DNA of 64,000 nt from Acorus gramineus (lineage: Eukaryota; Streptophyta; Magnoliopsida; Acorales; Acoraceae): contig CM060855.1 in NCBI GenBank assembly GCA_030737835.1, positions 7,727,786 through 7,791,785 on the forward strand, given 5' to 3'. Of the stretch, positions 23,396-34,960 are shown one piece after another. Each line of letters starts with the position of its first letter. Position 1 is the stretch's first letter. The position numbers and the translations under genes were made by a program. The notes beneath the pieces are model-generated. The model searched no databases. It was not told the DNA's origin and saw only the letters and a list, made by a program, of their open reading frames with translations.

Positions 23396-25875
23396 ATATA
23401 TCTCTCTCACACAGTCGAGCTAATGTATGATTTCATTGTGGTAGTGGTTGCTGCTTTTCATCAAATATATACAATGGTTATATGAGAATGGGATATGAGA
23501 GGTCGCCTTTAATATTCTTTAATTTAATGAGCATATAATGTTTTAATGATTTCCAAAGAAAGGGCTCCATTCACAATGTTGGTATTAATGCATGGTGTAT
23601 TGATTTGCTAATTGTCTCCTCGAAGAATGGTGGGGAAGGATTCAAAGAGATATATAGCATTCTCTTGTGGGATCTTTAAAATCAATACTTTGAATGCACC
23701 CAGTAGTCCATTCTAACATACTTCAGGGAATTATTGTAACTTCATAGGTCATCTATTATAATTATCTGAATATCCCAAAAAAACAGAAAATTATCCAATT
23801 CTCTGAAATATTTTAAAAGTGGATACCAATATCAAGTTATCTGCTCTGAAAAATATGAGAATCTGATATACATTATAAAAATTATATAAAATAAAGTTGA
23901 CTCTCTTTAACTCTTGGTTTGACTGTTCCACTTCTATTACAAGAGATTTCATGGCAATGCCTTGGACAAGCAGATAGTGCATGTGAAACTAAATTAGACC
24001 CTCTTGTATCTTTGTCTGGCGGTTCTAGTATAGAATTCCATGGCAATGCCTCCATATTCAGATTTTTCATCTCTTACTGCCTCATCAGCACTTTTCAATG
24101 TACCACTTCAAAATGAGTCAAATGAATGAATGATCTACATAAGTCAACCGCATAATGCTTTGCATATTTACTATATATATACCTGTTCTGAAAAAGTCGA
24201 GCTGATTCGAATTACTAGATTTTGAAAACTCTGGATGGGTTATCAATCATACAGTTTTGAAAGATGTAGAAAACAATTCAACATGAAATTAGAACTACAT
24301 CCTGAAAAATGGGTAAAAGGTATCCCTTTTCACCAAGAGGTCCTCAGTCTTTCTGCATGTAACTCCTAATACGATGATACAGAGAAGAAAGTCATTTCTC
24401 TTAGAAAATCATTGTACACGAAGAAAAAAAATTAACTATTTTAAAATTGATCATACAATGAAGTTTGATGTGTTGATTGCGGGAGAAAAAGAATAAAATT
24501 ATGTTTTTCTCATAGAAAATCCTTAATAAGTCCACAAGTAAGAAAATCATAAAAATTATGACCATGAAAGTTGATCATACAATGGTGTTAGCACTTCTTT
24601 TTGTAGGTCCCATCCAAAATTCAATTTCCAAATAATGAAGGCAGATTAGTCAGGATCTAATTAATGAATTTATCAAATAAAATAAAATAACCATAAATGA
24701 TAAATTTCCAAAAAAAAAAAAACTGTTGAGGCTAATTTGAAGGATTTTTTAAAAACCAAGATGACCGCAACATGCATAAGTACATTGTCCCTTGCAACCG
24801 ATTCATCGAGCAACAAGATAATATAAAACATAAATTGTTTTTATGGCCCTTTAAAGTTTAGGTCTTTCACGGCCTCTATCGACACGTTTTCTTTGAATCT
24901 TCTCATCCCAGCAACTCTTGTGGGTCCTCCACATCCAATGCTAGATATGAGAAGATTTTGCATAGACCTTCATTTGAAAAACATAGAGTTCTGGATCTAA
25001 TGGTCCAACCATTCATCCCACCACGATGCAATCAGACACAATTTTTTTGATTGCCACTGCATCACCTGGCAAAGCTCATAAAGACCAGATACTGCTACTT
25101 ACAGAATATCATTGTCTTCAATATTAGACTGAAAAATAAAAAATATTAATCTTCCTCATGTTTTGAGATTCCATGTCATTGGCTATGCCATTTTTCTCTT
25201 TCTCGGAACATTCAGTGAGTTGACAAGAACATTTAGGGGATATAACTGAGGAAGTTAATAGAGGAGAAATGCAGCTGTAACTTTTAAGATGAAGCAATGA
25301 ACGGCTAATGAATGTTTAAGAAAGAAAATACAAGTTGGCTGCTACTAATTAAGTGTCTGCGTCAACACCAGCCAACTTTAAATAGTAGATACACTAACCC
25401 AATTTATATATTCAAGATTTCTTTATATCAACTTGCTGACATTGCATGGAACTTATACTGTTCATCTTTTGCATTTCTTGCTTCACTCTCTAAACACATT
25501 CAATCTGTAACAGTTAAATCAGCCATACAGGTAAATCTGCTTCACTCAATTCAGGTGCAATGAAGAAATTGAGGATCAGCCGTACATAAACATAATTACA
25601 TTTGCAATGAAAAAAAAGTCAAAACAAATAAGAACATTCATATCCATTAAAGAGAAACAACTTCAATTGCCTAAAGGATTAGAGGAAGATCAAATTTGTA
25701 CAGTGAAAGATAATTTACGCAATCCCTAAAGAAAACCATCTTGCTCAAAGATAGGGAGCTGGTCACTCACCTCTGCTAATCATCTCTGAATTTCATCAGT
25801 AGCAGCTGCATCAATGGTCCAGTTCTATTGACTCTTAGTGAGCATATATGTAATAGCACAAACTGTAGCCTGTAA
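23396..25875. other. Intergenic between RBR3 and RBR4
   Basis: The first ~330 bp (to about 23725) is RBR3 upstream DNA and is duplicated upstream of RBR4 (27387-27785). The remainder holds no gene I recognise. A block at 23880-24120 has a short minus-strand ORF and a near-repeat of 'catggcaatgcct' (about 23950 and 24040) but no family signature. Confidence 0.5.
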
Positions 25876-27386
25876 TCAAAGGTTGCACTTCACACAATAA
25901 TGAGCCATCAATTGGTCACCACAGCCATAGCAGAATCCATACCCACACCTTTACGCAATAAAAATCAAACTTCAGTGGGCTAGGAAAAGAAAAAGAAACC
26001 TATATATGAAGAACTGCATGCACAAGACGCAAAAAATTCTTGATCATATTTTTTCCCTTCATTTGATACTTTTTTTTTTATTGTACTCTTTTGATAGTTG
26101 TTTGTGTGTTTGTGTCATACATTCTAATCTATGATTGTCCTTTAGTTTTGGGAATCAAAAGAAATAAATAATGGGTGAAAGCAGAGTGATGAAGACTGTT
26201 AATGACAATAAAAGATTTTACACACTGATGGAGAGGATTCAATTGTGTATCATCAGTGATGCATATGGAAAGGATGACTTATATATTTCTCAGTATATTA
26301 TTCTCTTTCACTGCAAAATGCATCACGTACTTTCAAAACCAAACAGAGTGATTTATAAATTAAATTAACCCAATTATGCAAAGAAACACCCACATCACAT
26401 AACACCAACTAGTAAGACCAATCAATCAATAAACAATAAGAACCATATCCCAAAAAACTAAAACAGATGCCATACCTGCACAACATGTAAGTACAACCCT
26501 GTGTCTTCTCCACATAGAACCCGCATTTGACACACCTCTGCCACCGGCACTCTTTCGCAAGCGTTTTAAGCATGATATCCTCCCTCCCCCTCTCATCCAC
26601 TCCGAGCCTCTGATACTCCTCACACCCGATCCCCGGATGCCAAGGCACCTTACACTTCGCGCAGAACAACCGGTGGCAATGCGGACACTCTGATTCCTCA
26701 AAAACCACGCCTTCATCCAACAACAACGCCGAGCAGTCCTTGAAGGGGCAATAAAACTTTGCCGAACCCAATATGACAGACTCGCAGAGCGCATCCCCCC
26801 ACCGATCGAAAACCTCTTTAGCGAGTATGGGATGACAATTCTCCATCTTCAGACGCTCATCGCAGTTTGGGTCGGGGCACAGGACGTCCGTCGCGTTGTC
26901 CTGGATCCTGGATGCCACGTAGCTCCCCATGCAATCCATGCAGAAGACATGTTCGCAGGCTTTCGTCAGAAAGATCTCATCGTGCGATTTGGGTTCGAAG
27001 CAGATGCCGCAAAGACTCGATTTTGAGGAGTCGCCGGGTTCCACCGATGGAGAGGAATCAATGGGCAACGCCGAGCAATCCTTGAAGACATGGGACATAT
27101 CATGACAGAAGGAGTGGGCAGCGCATGAGGGGGTGTTGATGTTCTTGAACATGTCTTCTGATGGTTTTTCTTCCATGCATACATGGGACCCTGAGGACTC
27201 GCCAACTTCACCTGTTGGATACTTGGGTGGTGGGAGTGTTTGGTGATTTGGGAGGGAAGAGAGGATGCATGACATGAGGACTTCTTGGAGGTGGAGTTCC
27301 TCTGCGTAGGTTTGATCTGATATTGGGAAGGGTTGGTCATGGTCTGATAGTGCTGACAAGTAAAACTCATCCACGCATTCCTCCAT
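25876..27386 (-). CDS. Chimeric RING-between-RING protein, tandem copy 4 (RBR4), active-site His replaced
   Basis: Minus-strand exons 27386-26476 and 25948-25876, the same phase-2 junction, 327 aa. Residues 1-98 follow RBR3 closely, including MEECVDEFYL, TYAEELHLQEVLMSC and a RING1 start. That RING1 is broken: a 12-bp loss removes the first CxxC pair (HIFCGVC in RBR3, HVC here), and it stops after SFCHD. Residues 99-107 (HVFKDCSAL) look like a scrap of an IBR. A complete RBR module follows: RING1 126-175 (CGIC to CPDPNC), IBR 213-255, RING2 285-325. In RING2 the expected catalytic Cys298 is followed by Thr-Tyr (GCTY) instead of the Pro-His of RBR1-3, the CPxC is CVKC, and the final Trp is missing. 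It may be weakly active, inactive or regulatory. The frame is open throughout. Confidence 0.85.
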
Positions 27387-27857
27387 ATATTTCTCTCACA
27401 CAATCGACTAATGTATGATTTCATTGTGGTAGTGGTTGTTGCTTATCAAATATATGCAATGGGGTTATGAGAATGGGATGTGAGAGGTCGCCTTTTAAGT
27501 GTCTTTAATGAGCATATAAGGTTGATTCCAAAGGAGGGGCATTACTGACAAAGGGGTATATAGCTTTCACACCAAAAAACAAAAGAAAGAAAGAAAGAAG
27601 GGGGATATATAGCATTACCTCTGTGGGGTCCATTCAAAATCAAAACTTCTTCTTCTTCTTTCTTCTTTCTTTTTGTTTTTTTTTTTTTTTTCCAATGCAC
27701 TCAAAATCAAAACTTAGCAATTAAGAATTGCACTTTGAATACAACCCAATATTCCATTCTAACAGACTTCTTTAATGAGGCGTGGTGGGCATCGCCTTTT
27801 CTTTTTCTATTCCTCTCACACTCGGCCTCGGTTGAGACTTTTTTTTTTTTTTTTTTA
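27387..27857 (-). promoter_or_regulatory. RBR4 upstream region, duplicated from the RBR3 promoter
   Basis: Sequence upstream of the RBR4 ATG matches that upstream of RBR3 block by block: 'atgatttcattgtggtagtg', 'gagaggtcgccttt', 'taatgagcatata', 'tatatagcatt' and 'ccattctaacaga/tact'. Homology extends to about 27785, with T-rich and CT-rich insertions here. The two genes probably started with the same promoter. Confidence 0.65.
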
Positions 27858-28830
27858 TGCTGGTATGATCACCCCATTAGATATTTATCTTATTCTTTAA
27901 AATTTTTGTTTTTAATGTTTACAATAAAATCAACACTACCTTATCCCATCAATAATAAGGGTGTCGACAAAGTGTATTTCAGTCGACGGATATTGATTTC
28001 ATCGATTTCTCTTTTCTTTCCCCTCCTCCACCAATTCCCCTCCCACCACCTCCTCCTCCCCCACAGAGTTACTCCTCCCACCATGGCACTACCTCTTCCT
28101 CCTCCCCATCGAGCTTTTTCTCTCACTACCTCTTTGGCTCTTCCTCCTCCCCGACCGAGATCCTTCTTCCACAGTACCTTCTCCTCTCCCTCCCCCTCCT
28201 CCTCCGCCGACAACAACAAAAACACCCACCCTAACAAGCGACAACTCACCACCACCACCACCGACCCATCCCTCTTCATGACCCCCACCGAATCCAACGC
28301 CCTCCATCTCCTCGACCTCCTCCAGTGCATTGGGTCCGTCACCATGGACCGCCTCACCTCCATCGAGCACATCTACGCCTACTTCGTGCACGCACTCCAT
28401 TCCTGCCTCTTCCACATCCTTGTATTTAGACCCTCCATGTCGTTAAGTTGGTGAGGGTCACCGGCATGGGCTCCTCTGTCGCTTAATACACAACGCTCAT
28501 GGAAAATATCGACAAAGTCGAGATGTGCCCTTCTGTGTATGAATCAACACACAACTTGTCGATATAGATGAGCTCGATCGACACTCTCTCTGTCGAATTA
28601 GACAAAAATTCTTACATAAAATTTATGATTCCCTTCGACACCTAATATGTCGGTGGAACAAATATCTGTCAACACCCTTATTGCCAAACACTTTTACTGT
28701 AAGTCTCTGGTAATCATCGACACCACGTCTATCTCAATGGAATGGGGTGGTGCTGATTTCCTTCTAACATTAAAAACAAGTATTTTAAAGGGTGGGAGGT
28801 ATAACTAGTGGGGTAATAATAACACCACCC
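27858..28830. mobile_element. Non-autonomous inverted-repeat element with GC-rich cargo (Pack-MULE-like)
   Basis: Terminal inverted repeats of about 60 bp: right end 28764-28830 and left end 27858-27924 share 'ATTAAAAACAA', 'TTTTAAAG' and 'GGGGT' blocks in opposite orientation. A second inverted pair lies inside: 'aataagggtgtcgaca' near 27951 and its complement near 28672. The outer right end, reverse complemented, begins GGGTGGTG and resembles the ends of the 2.9 kb element at 38496. Target duplication cannot be read because both flanks are T-runs. The cargo (28083-28454) is far more GC-rich than its surroundings. Confidence 0.55.
28083..28454 (+). pseudogene. GC-rich ORF inside the element, probable captured gene 5' fragment
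   Basis: An ATG-initiated ORF of 123 codons starts MALPLPPPHRAFSLTTSL. The first ~60 residues are rich in Pro, Ser, Arg and Thr with few acidic residues, resembling a plastid or mitochondrial transit peptide. It ends without a recognisable domain (ALHLLDLLQ and SIEHIYAYF segments). I recognise no family. Its base composition and its location between inverted repeats suggest the captured first exon of a nuclear gene rather than a resident gene. Short 'gtcgac'-type motifs follow it. Confidence 0.4.
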
Positions 28831-29763
28831 TTTCTTTTTTTTAAGTGGAATATGGACATATCTATTTTAACCGGCAATATTCAAAATTTCGATTAAAAAA
28901 AAGGAAGAAAAGAAAAAAAAATAAAAAAGGGCACAGGTGGATGACCCTTGTCAAAACCCCCACGTGAAAGATCAAAGCAAGAGTCAGGTAGATAAGATAT
29001 CTACTCGAACTCATGAAACATTTCTCCCACATGAATGCGAGCAATTCCTGCCAGCCTTGAATGCCCGATTCTTTGATGCTTGATTTCACCATCTCCAATA
29101 AGTTTTAAAAATAGAACGTGACTCCCTTGAAGACCACTTCATTACACGCACACCAAATCACCTAAGCTCATGCAGGGATGATGAAAAGCATCACTATCCC
29201 CACTTTGCTTTTGTCGCCCGTTCTTCATTCGTTCAGCCACCTCCCAGAAATCTTGCGAAGCATAGTGTGATCAGCCGGTTTGTGATGAAAGCCACCTAAT
29301 TCCATATCCTCGTAATCAAGAGATACAGGCAGAATAGGTATGCCCCAGTTCAGACATTGTAACCCGCATTCGATCTATTGGCAGTCTTAATTGCAATGTG
29401 TTACTAGGATTTTTTGCAATTAAAACTCCAAAGATTTGATTACTTCCAGTCCCAAATAAAGTTTAATGACACGATTTGCCTGCCACTGCTGATAGAAAAC
29501 ACAAAAATGAACACAATGTACAGATCACATCTAGGTAAGACTTACTTTTCTTGCTCAGAATGGATAGCTCTGGGATTCAATTAGGATTTCCTGAAATGAG
29601 CTTTTACATGATTCCTGTGGCCTAGACCAATTTTTGGTGGACACACCCCCAAAAATGGGAGAGAAATAATTATAATAAAAAAATGAAAACAAACCCCTGG
29701 CATATTTGGGGGTGGGGGGAATTTCCTCTTGATATGAAAAATAAACGGGGAGGGGGACGCATA
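28831..29763. other. Intergenic and 3' region of the ARID gene
   Basis: No coding signal. Sequence just below 29764 would be the 3' UTR of the minus-strand ARID gene. The remainder is unremarkable. Confidence 0.45.
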
Positions 29764-32700
29764 TTACATGGGGCATTGCCGGGAATACCCGTTAGTGACT
29801 TTCTGCGATTTCTTCTGGAAATTCATCAGGCTGCATTGTGGACATATGTATTCCAGCCCATCTGTTTTCGCATAATCCTGTTACAATTGTTCAGAAGACG
29901 GTCAAATCATAGAGATGCCAAACTATTCTAATTATAGGATTGAATGAATGAATGATAGTGATGTATATTAAGTATTGATCATCACGACTATTAAACTGCA
30001 AAAAATAAATGACTTGCACTAATCAAGCAATCATGTGATATAGATTTCTGGATGAAACTAGACATGTTTGGTTTGGCCGCTCTCTAAAAACAGGGAGAAT
30101 ACAAACCTTGAATGCACCTAGACCTTGCCGTCTATCACAACCAAAGTGAGCCCACTCACCACATACACCACAGTTCACCCAATCACCTGCGGCACTACTG
30201 ATGAAAGGGAAAAGAAGGGACAAATTTAATTAACCAGGATTAGAAAACATTTCAACCTGATTGAACCGCTTTCCCAAATCTCAACTGACAGATGTAGCAA
30301 AGACTACAGAGGAATGTGAAACACAAAGGAGTTTTGAGTTTGACCTGTGACACAGCAAACAGCACTCTCCATCGACATCATCATGAGCCAACTCGTACTC
30401 CAGCAGATATGTTTCATAATGCCTTTTCAATGTATTTCCAACGCCCTGTACAAAAATAAAAGTGAAAAAGGGGTAAAAAGTCAACAGTCATAAGACACAA
30501 GTACATCCGCGTATATATTGACAAGATAAAAGAGGAAATTTTAAGTTCATAATTTGACATAGAGAAATGGGGGAATGAGTGAGCAACACTTACTGTCATT
30601 CTGTTAGTCATTGTGTGGTTGCGCATCTTTGAAAAAACCTGGCCCTTCCAATTTATTCCATTCCCAACATGGAAGCCTCCTCTTGAAACAACCTAAGCAT
30701 GAAATTCAAATGTGAAGTTAAGCTTAAAATTGAAATATAAAGGAAATTTGGAAAGAAAGTAAGTTTGAGACAGCAGCAATTAACATTCGCATTTCATGCT
30801 CAAAAAACAAAGCAAACATACAAAAGCTCACCTCTCTATACAAACTATAAAGGTCCAGTTGTTTCGCATTAAGTATAGCATCAGGAAATTCAGCCAACCC
30901 ACCTTGTGGGATAAGCCGAGCATGACCCCTAAGTATAAGAAATTGCATTACATCTCTCAAGAATTCCTCCTGTACAAAGGCACAAACATCACATAGTTCA
31001 AGGTCAAGAAAGCAGTATTGAATAATTACCCAGGACAATTTTTTAAATATTCCCAGCAAAATGGAGTTCATGAAAATATCTTACTTCTGAGCATACTTGA
31101 ATTGGACATCTATCACACCCATGTTTCTTCAAGGGTAGTGGGTTCAGAGAAATAATTTGCTGAGCTTGATATGAACTTGAAAAAGACTTCCTATGGGTTG
31201 TTGGGGCAACAGGCACAGTGCTATGCTTCACAGAGGGTACAATTGATAAATTAGTCTTCCCCTGGCTTCCATCATGTCTATCAGATTCCAGAGTTCCTAA
31301 AAATGGCATCATTTTATGTTTCTGGGTGCGAGGAATGGGCCTCATTGTAGCAATTTTTAACCTCTTCCTAGCTGGGCCCAGTGGCGTTCGTGCTCTAATC
31401 AACTGACTTTCTTTCACAGTATCATTGTTATATTTCAAAATTCCATTTTCAGCAGTTCTACTGCTCCAGGTAGCTGATGTCGCTTCAGCATACAGCCTGG
31501 ATCTCTTGCCACTGGGAAGAGGTGGTCTTAACCAACTCAGTGAACCGTACAGGTTTTCATCTCTTGAAGGTAAACCAATACTTAGTCTGTTACAAAAGAA
31601 AAGAAGACGTTCTGCATCTTCTTTCTCAAAAGAAGCAACAGAAGAACCTTGAATACTAGCAATACCAAGCGAAGAAAAGCTACGATATGACATATCTGGG
31701 GCAAGCTGTCGCAAAACCTGCAATGCACAGGAAAACTAATCAATTATGATCCATCATGAATGATTGACCTGGAAAAGTAATGCGTCCTTTTAAAGTTTAG
31801 ACTAAATCTAAATCTTGGCAAAAAATTTAAGGCAACATGATTAATATTGCACTGACATGACAGGTCCCATATATTCCAGGTATCATCACTGAAAGGATAT
31901 TGAAAGAATAGACATGTATCAGATGAGGTGGGCAGGCTCTAACTATAATAATGGGACTATAAGTTCTACATGAATATTGATACATTCACCCATTAAAATG
32001 CGGTGACGTAGCTAAAGCTAACTGAATGCTTGTCAGAAAATACTCATTTGGCTGCTATAAACTTTTGCAAACACCCATCTAAACATTTAAAATATCTGAA
32101 AATAAGGAGTATACAAAAAAAAATAGCAGTTGGAGTGACACCAATAAACACACTGTCAACATGCACAAGACATCATTTTTGCCTGCCACGATACTCAAGT
32201 ACAATACATAGATATAAAGACAAAGGTTGTATAAGGAATAAATTTTAAAACAAGAGAGTAAAAAAAGAGCAAGCAGGATGCTATCCTGTTAAGTGTTAAC
32301 TTTCAATAAGGTTTCTGGTGGACGCCACCTTCATCAACAAAAAAAAATCTATACCGTATATGAGAAAGCCCACATAGTGCAATCAAAAGAACTTTTGGGT
32401 GGGACAAAATTAAATGGTTTGTGGAAGGAAACCTGTGCAGCCCATGTTGGAACCTTCATGCAAACTTCAAAGATGGAGGCGCCGCATGCTATTGATGCGG
32501 ATCTCCTAGGCTCGCATAGGGACTGGCTGTTTTCCTCACAGCTTGGCAAAGCATGGACTAGCTGACTTTTCTCAATAAGCTCATTCTTTATATGGCTTTC
32601 CAAAAGCTGCAGATCAGCAAAAATGATTATGATTTCAATAAAACTTACATGAATACAACACACAATTTTTCCAAGGTGCAAACCTGGTCATCGAAGCATG

Positions 32701-34922
32701 TTTGTGCGCTACCAGATACTAAAAGTGATATGTGAGCAGAACTACAAGTTGTAATATCACATCGCATCGTCACAACACCTCGGGAAAATGCCCCAGCTTG
32801 AAGAGGTGGTGGTGCAGCACTGCTAGTCATAAGCCAGTGTTATTGACTTTCTAAAGAAAGAATGCATAAAATCATTTCCAGAAATTGTAAAATAAACGTT
32901 GGCACCAAGACCACTAGGCAATCATGCAGACCAAGAAAATAGAGCACAATTCAGTCAAAACTCCTCAGCTTTCTCTTTAGGTGGCACACAGTTTTGAACT
33001 AATAAAATTTATTTTAGAAAGACAAGACCAGCAAAATGTGTTAACAACAAAGAACAACTCCTTCTCAGAAGTCAAGACCACATTCCTTACTTTGAATTAT
33101 GCATTTATGCATTCCAAAATCCATATTCCATGCCTTGTCTATTTAAATTTACAAGTAACTGAATAAAATCATAATAGCAACCACATGCAAATTCATTTAA
33201 AGGAACATGAGCAATGGATCACATTTAGTACCTGACCCGATTGTGAAGTTTACTCCCACGAATCTGGAGAAGAAGAATAAGGTTCAAATAATGAGCAAAG
33301 GATTTCAAAAAAATGAATCTGTAGCACATACACCTTGCCACTAATCAACACACAAAGCATACTATTGAGACCTAAACCACCATACTCACTTCAATCCTCA
33401 AAAGTGCATTAAGGCCATCTTCCAAAGCACCTAGCAAACATGCATCCTGGAAAAAAAAAAGTACGGAAAATTTTACTCCTAAGTTGCAAGAACAATCAAC
33501 TGACCAGACAGGAACATATGGCACTAGCATACACTCACCAATGTGCAGGGCACACCACAGACAAGAAACTTCATGTTCATATCATCATCATAAATTTTAA
33601 TTGCTGGAAGGTTAGCAGGTGAGCTTTCATCATCTTCTTCTTCATCCATATCTTTCTCTGGTAGAACCATGCTAATTTTTGGTGCCTCGCCAAGTAAGTG
33701 AGGTCCAAGCTTACCGGTGGCATTTTGGCTATCGACTACATAGTTGTTCTGAACACAATACAGCCTAAAAGATGCACTGGCAAGCTGGAACGCATCCCAC
33801 ATATGGCTACATGAACTGTCATTTACAAAGACATAATGAGATACGTTCACTTGTCTTTCCAAAGAGGAGCAAGGAAACAGAGTATTACTATTACCTTTGC
33901 ACAACCGACATCAATGCTTGGCGAAAATGGCAGGCTGCATATGATGAAAAAAAATTCTTCCAATATATTACATAAGGAATACCCTGCCAAGAAGGAAGAA
34001 ATTATTATAATTTTTTTCAAAAAAAACTGGTCAAAATACTACCACTAAAATAATATTAAAGTTTTGGGTACAATTCCAAAAAAGGAAACACGTAAAAGTT
34101 AACTGTTGAGTTGTTGGTTCTATTTTGATTTGCTCATTTCTTTTCTTTCTTAAAATTCTGGAGATTCCCTGCCTCCCTCGATTGGGGGCTTCAGTTTAAT
34201 TTAATAAAATCAGGGAAAATCCTTAATCTTCTTCCAAAAAAAGTTCACACAAAAAAAATCTTTCTATTAATATTTTATGATTGCTCGTGTGTCATTATGT
34301 ATCCCTGTTAACAAGAATTTCTCCTCTTTATCTAAATCATATCAGGTGATGATAATAAAAGCAAAAATTCAAACTTCATTTATCTAACCAAATTTCAATA
34401 AAGGAATCACAAAAAAGTGATAAAAGTCTTATAAAATAGATAAAATGATACTAAAAAGGTGTCACAATCCTAAGGCGCTCTTATAAATGGGATGCAACAA
34501 AAGGGGATCTTAGTCATTAGGCCTGATTGGATCTAATAAGTAGCATTATTCTGGTCCTTGCTCTAATCTAACATGGTTAGGTTTGGGGTAGCGCATGGCA
34601 TTCCAGTGTATCACAAATCAAGCTTAGTTTGCATAAACTTAGGCACATTTCTGAACAGTCAATTTTAACCATATACTTCACACTGCTTCATAATACAATA
34701 TTAATGTACGCGGCCATTGTAAATTCTAACCTTTGCATAAAGAGCCTCTGCCACACTCTCACCATTTGGTATCTCTAAATAAACCTGTACCAAAGGTTTT
34801 ACACTGTGTCATAACAGATGCCCAAAAAACTTATTATAAAGGCAATTGATCAAAAGAGGATTTGAGAAGGCAAGCAATCGGAATGTCCATGAGCATTAAC
34901 TTATTTATTGAACTGACAAAGC

Positions 34923-34960
<38 letters not shown>

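Noticed and set aside
27941..28415. Gly/Val-rich minus-strand ORFs over the captured cargo
   Set aside because: Antisense shadows of the GC-rich plus-strand ORF.
27935..28702. Inner CACTA-type transposon (CACTA at 27935, inverted 'aataagggtgt' pair)
   Set aside because: The right end reads TACTG rather than TAGTG and no 3-bp duplication is clear; kept only as a note under the outer element.
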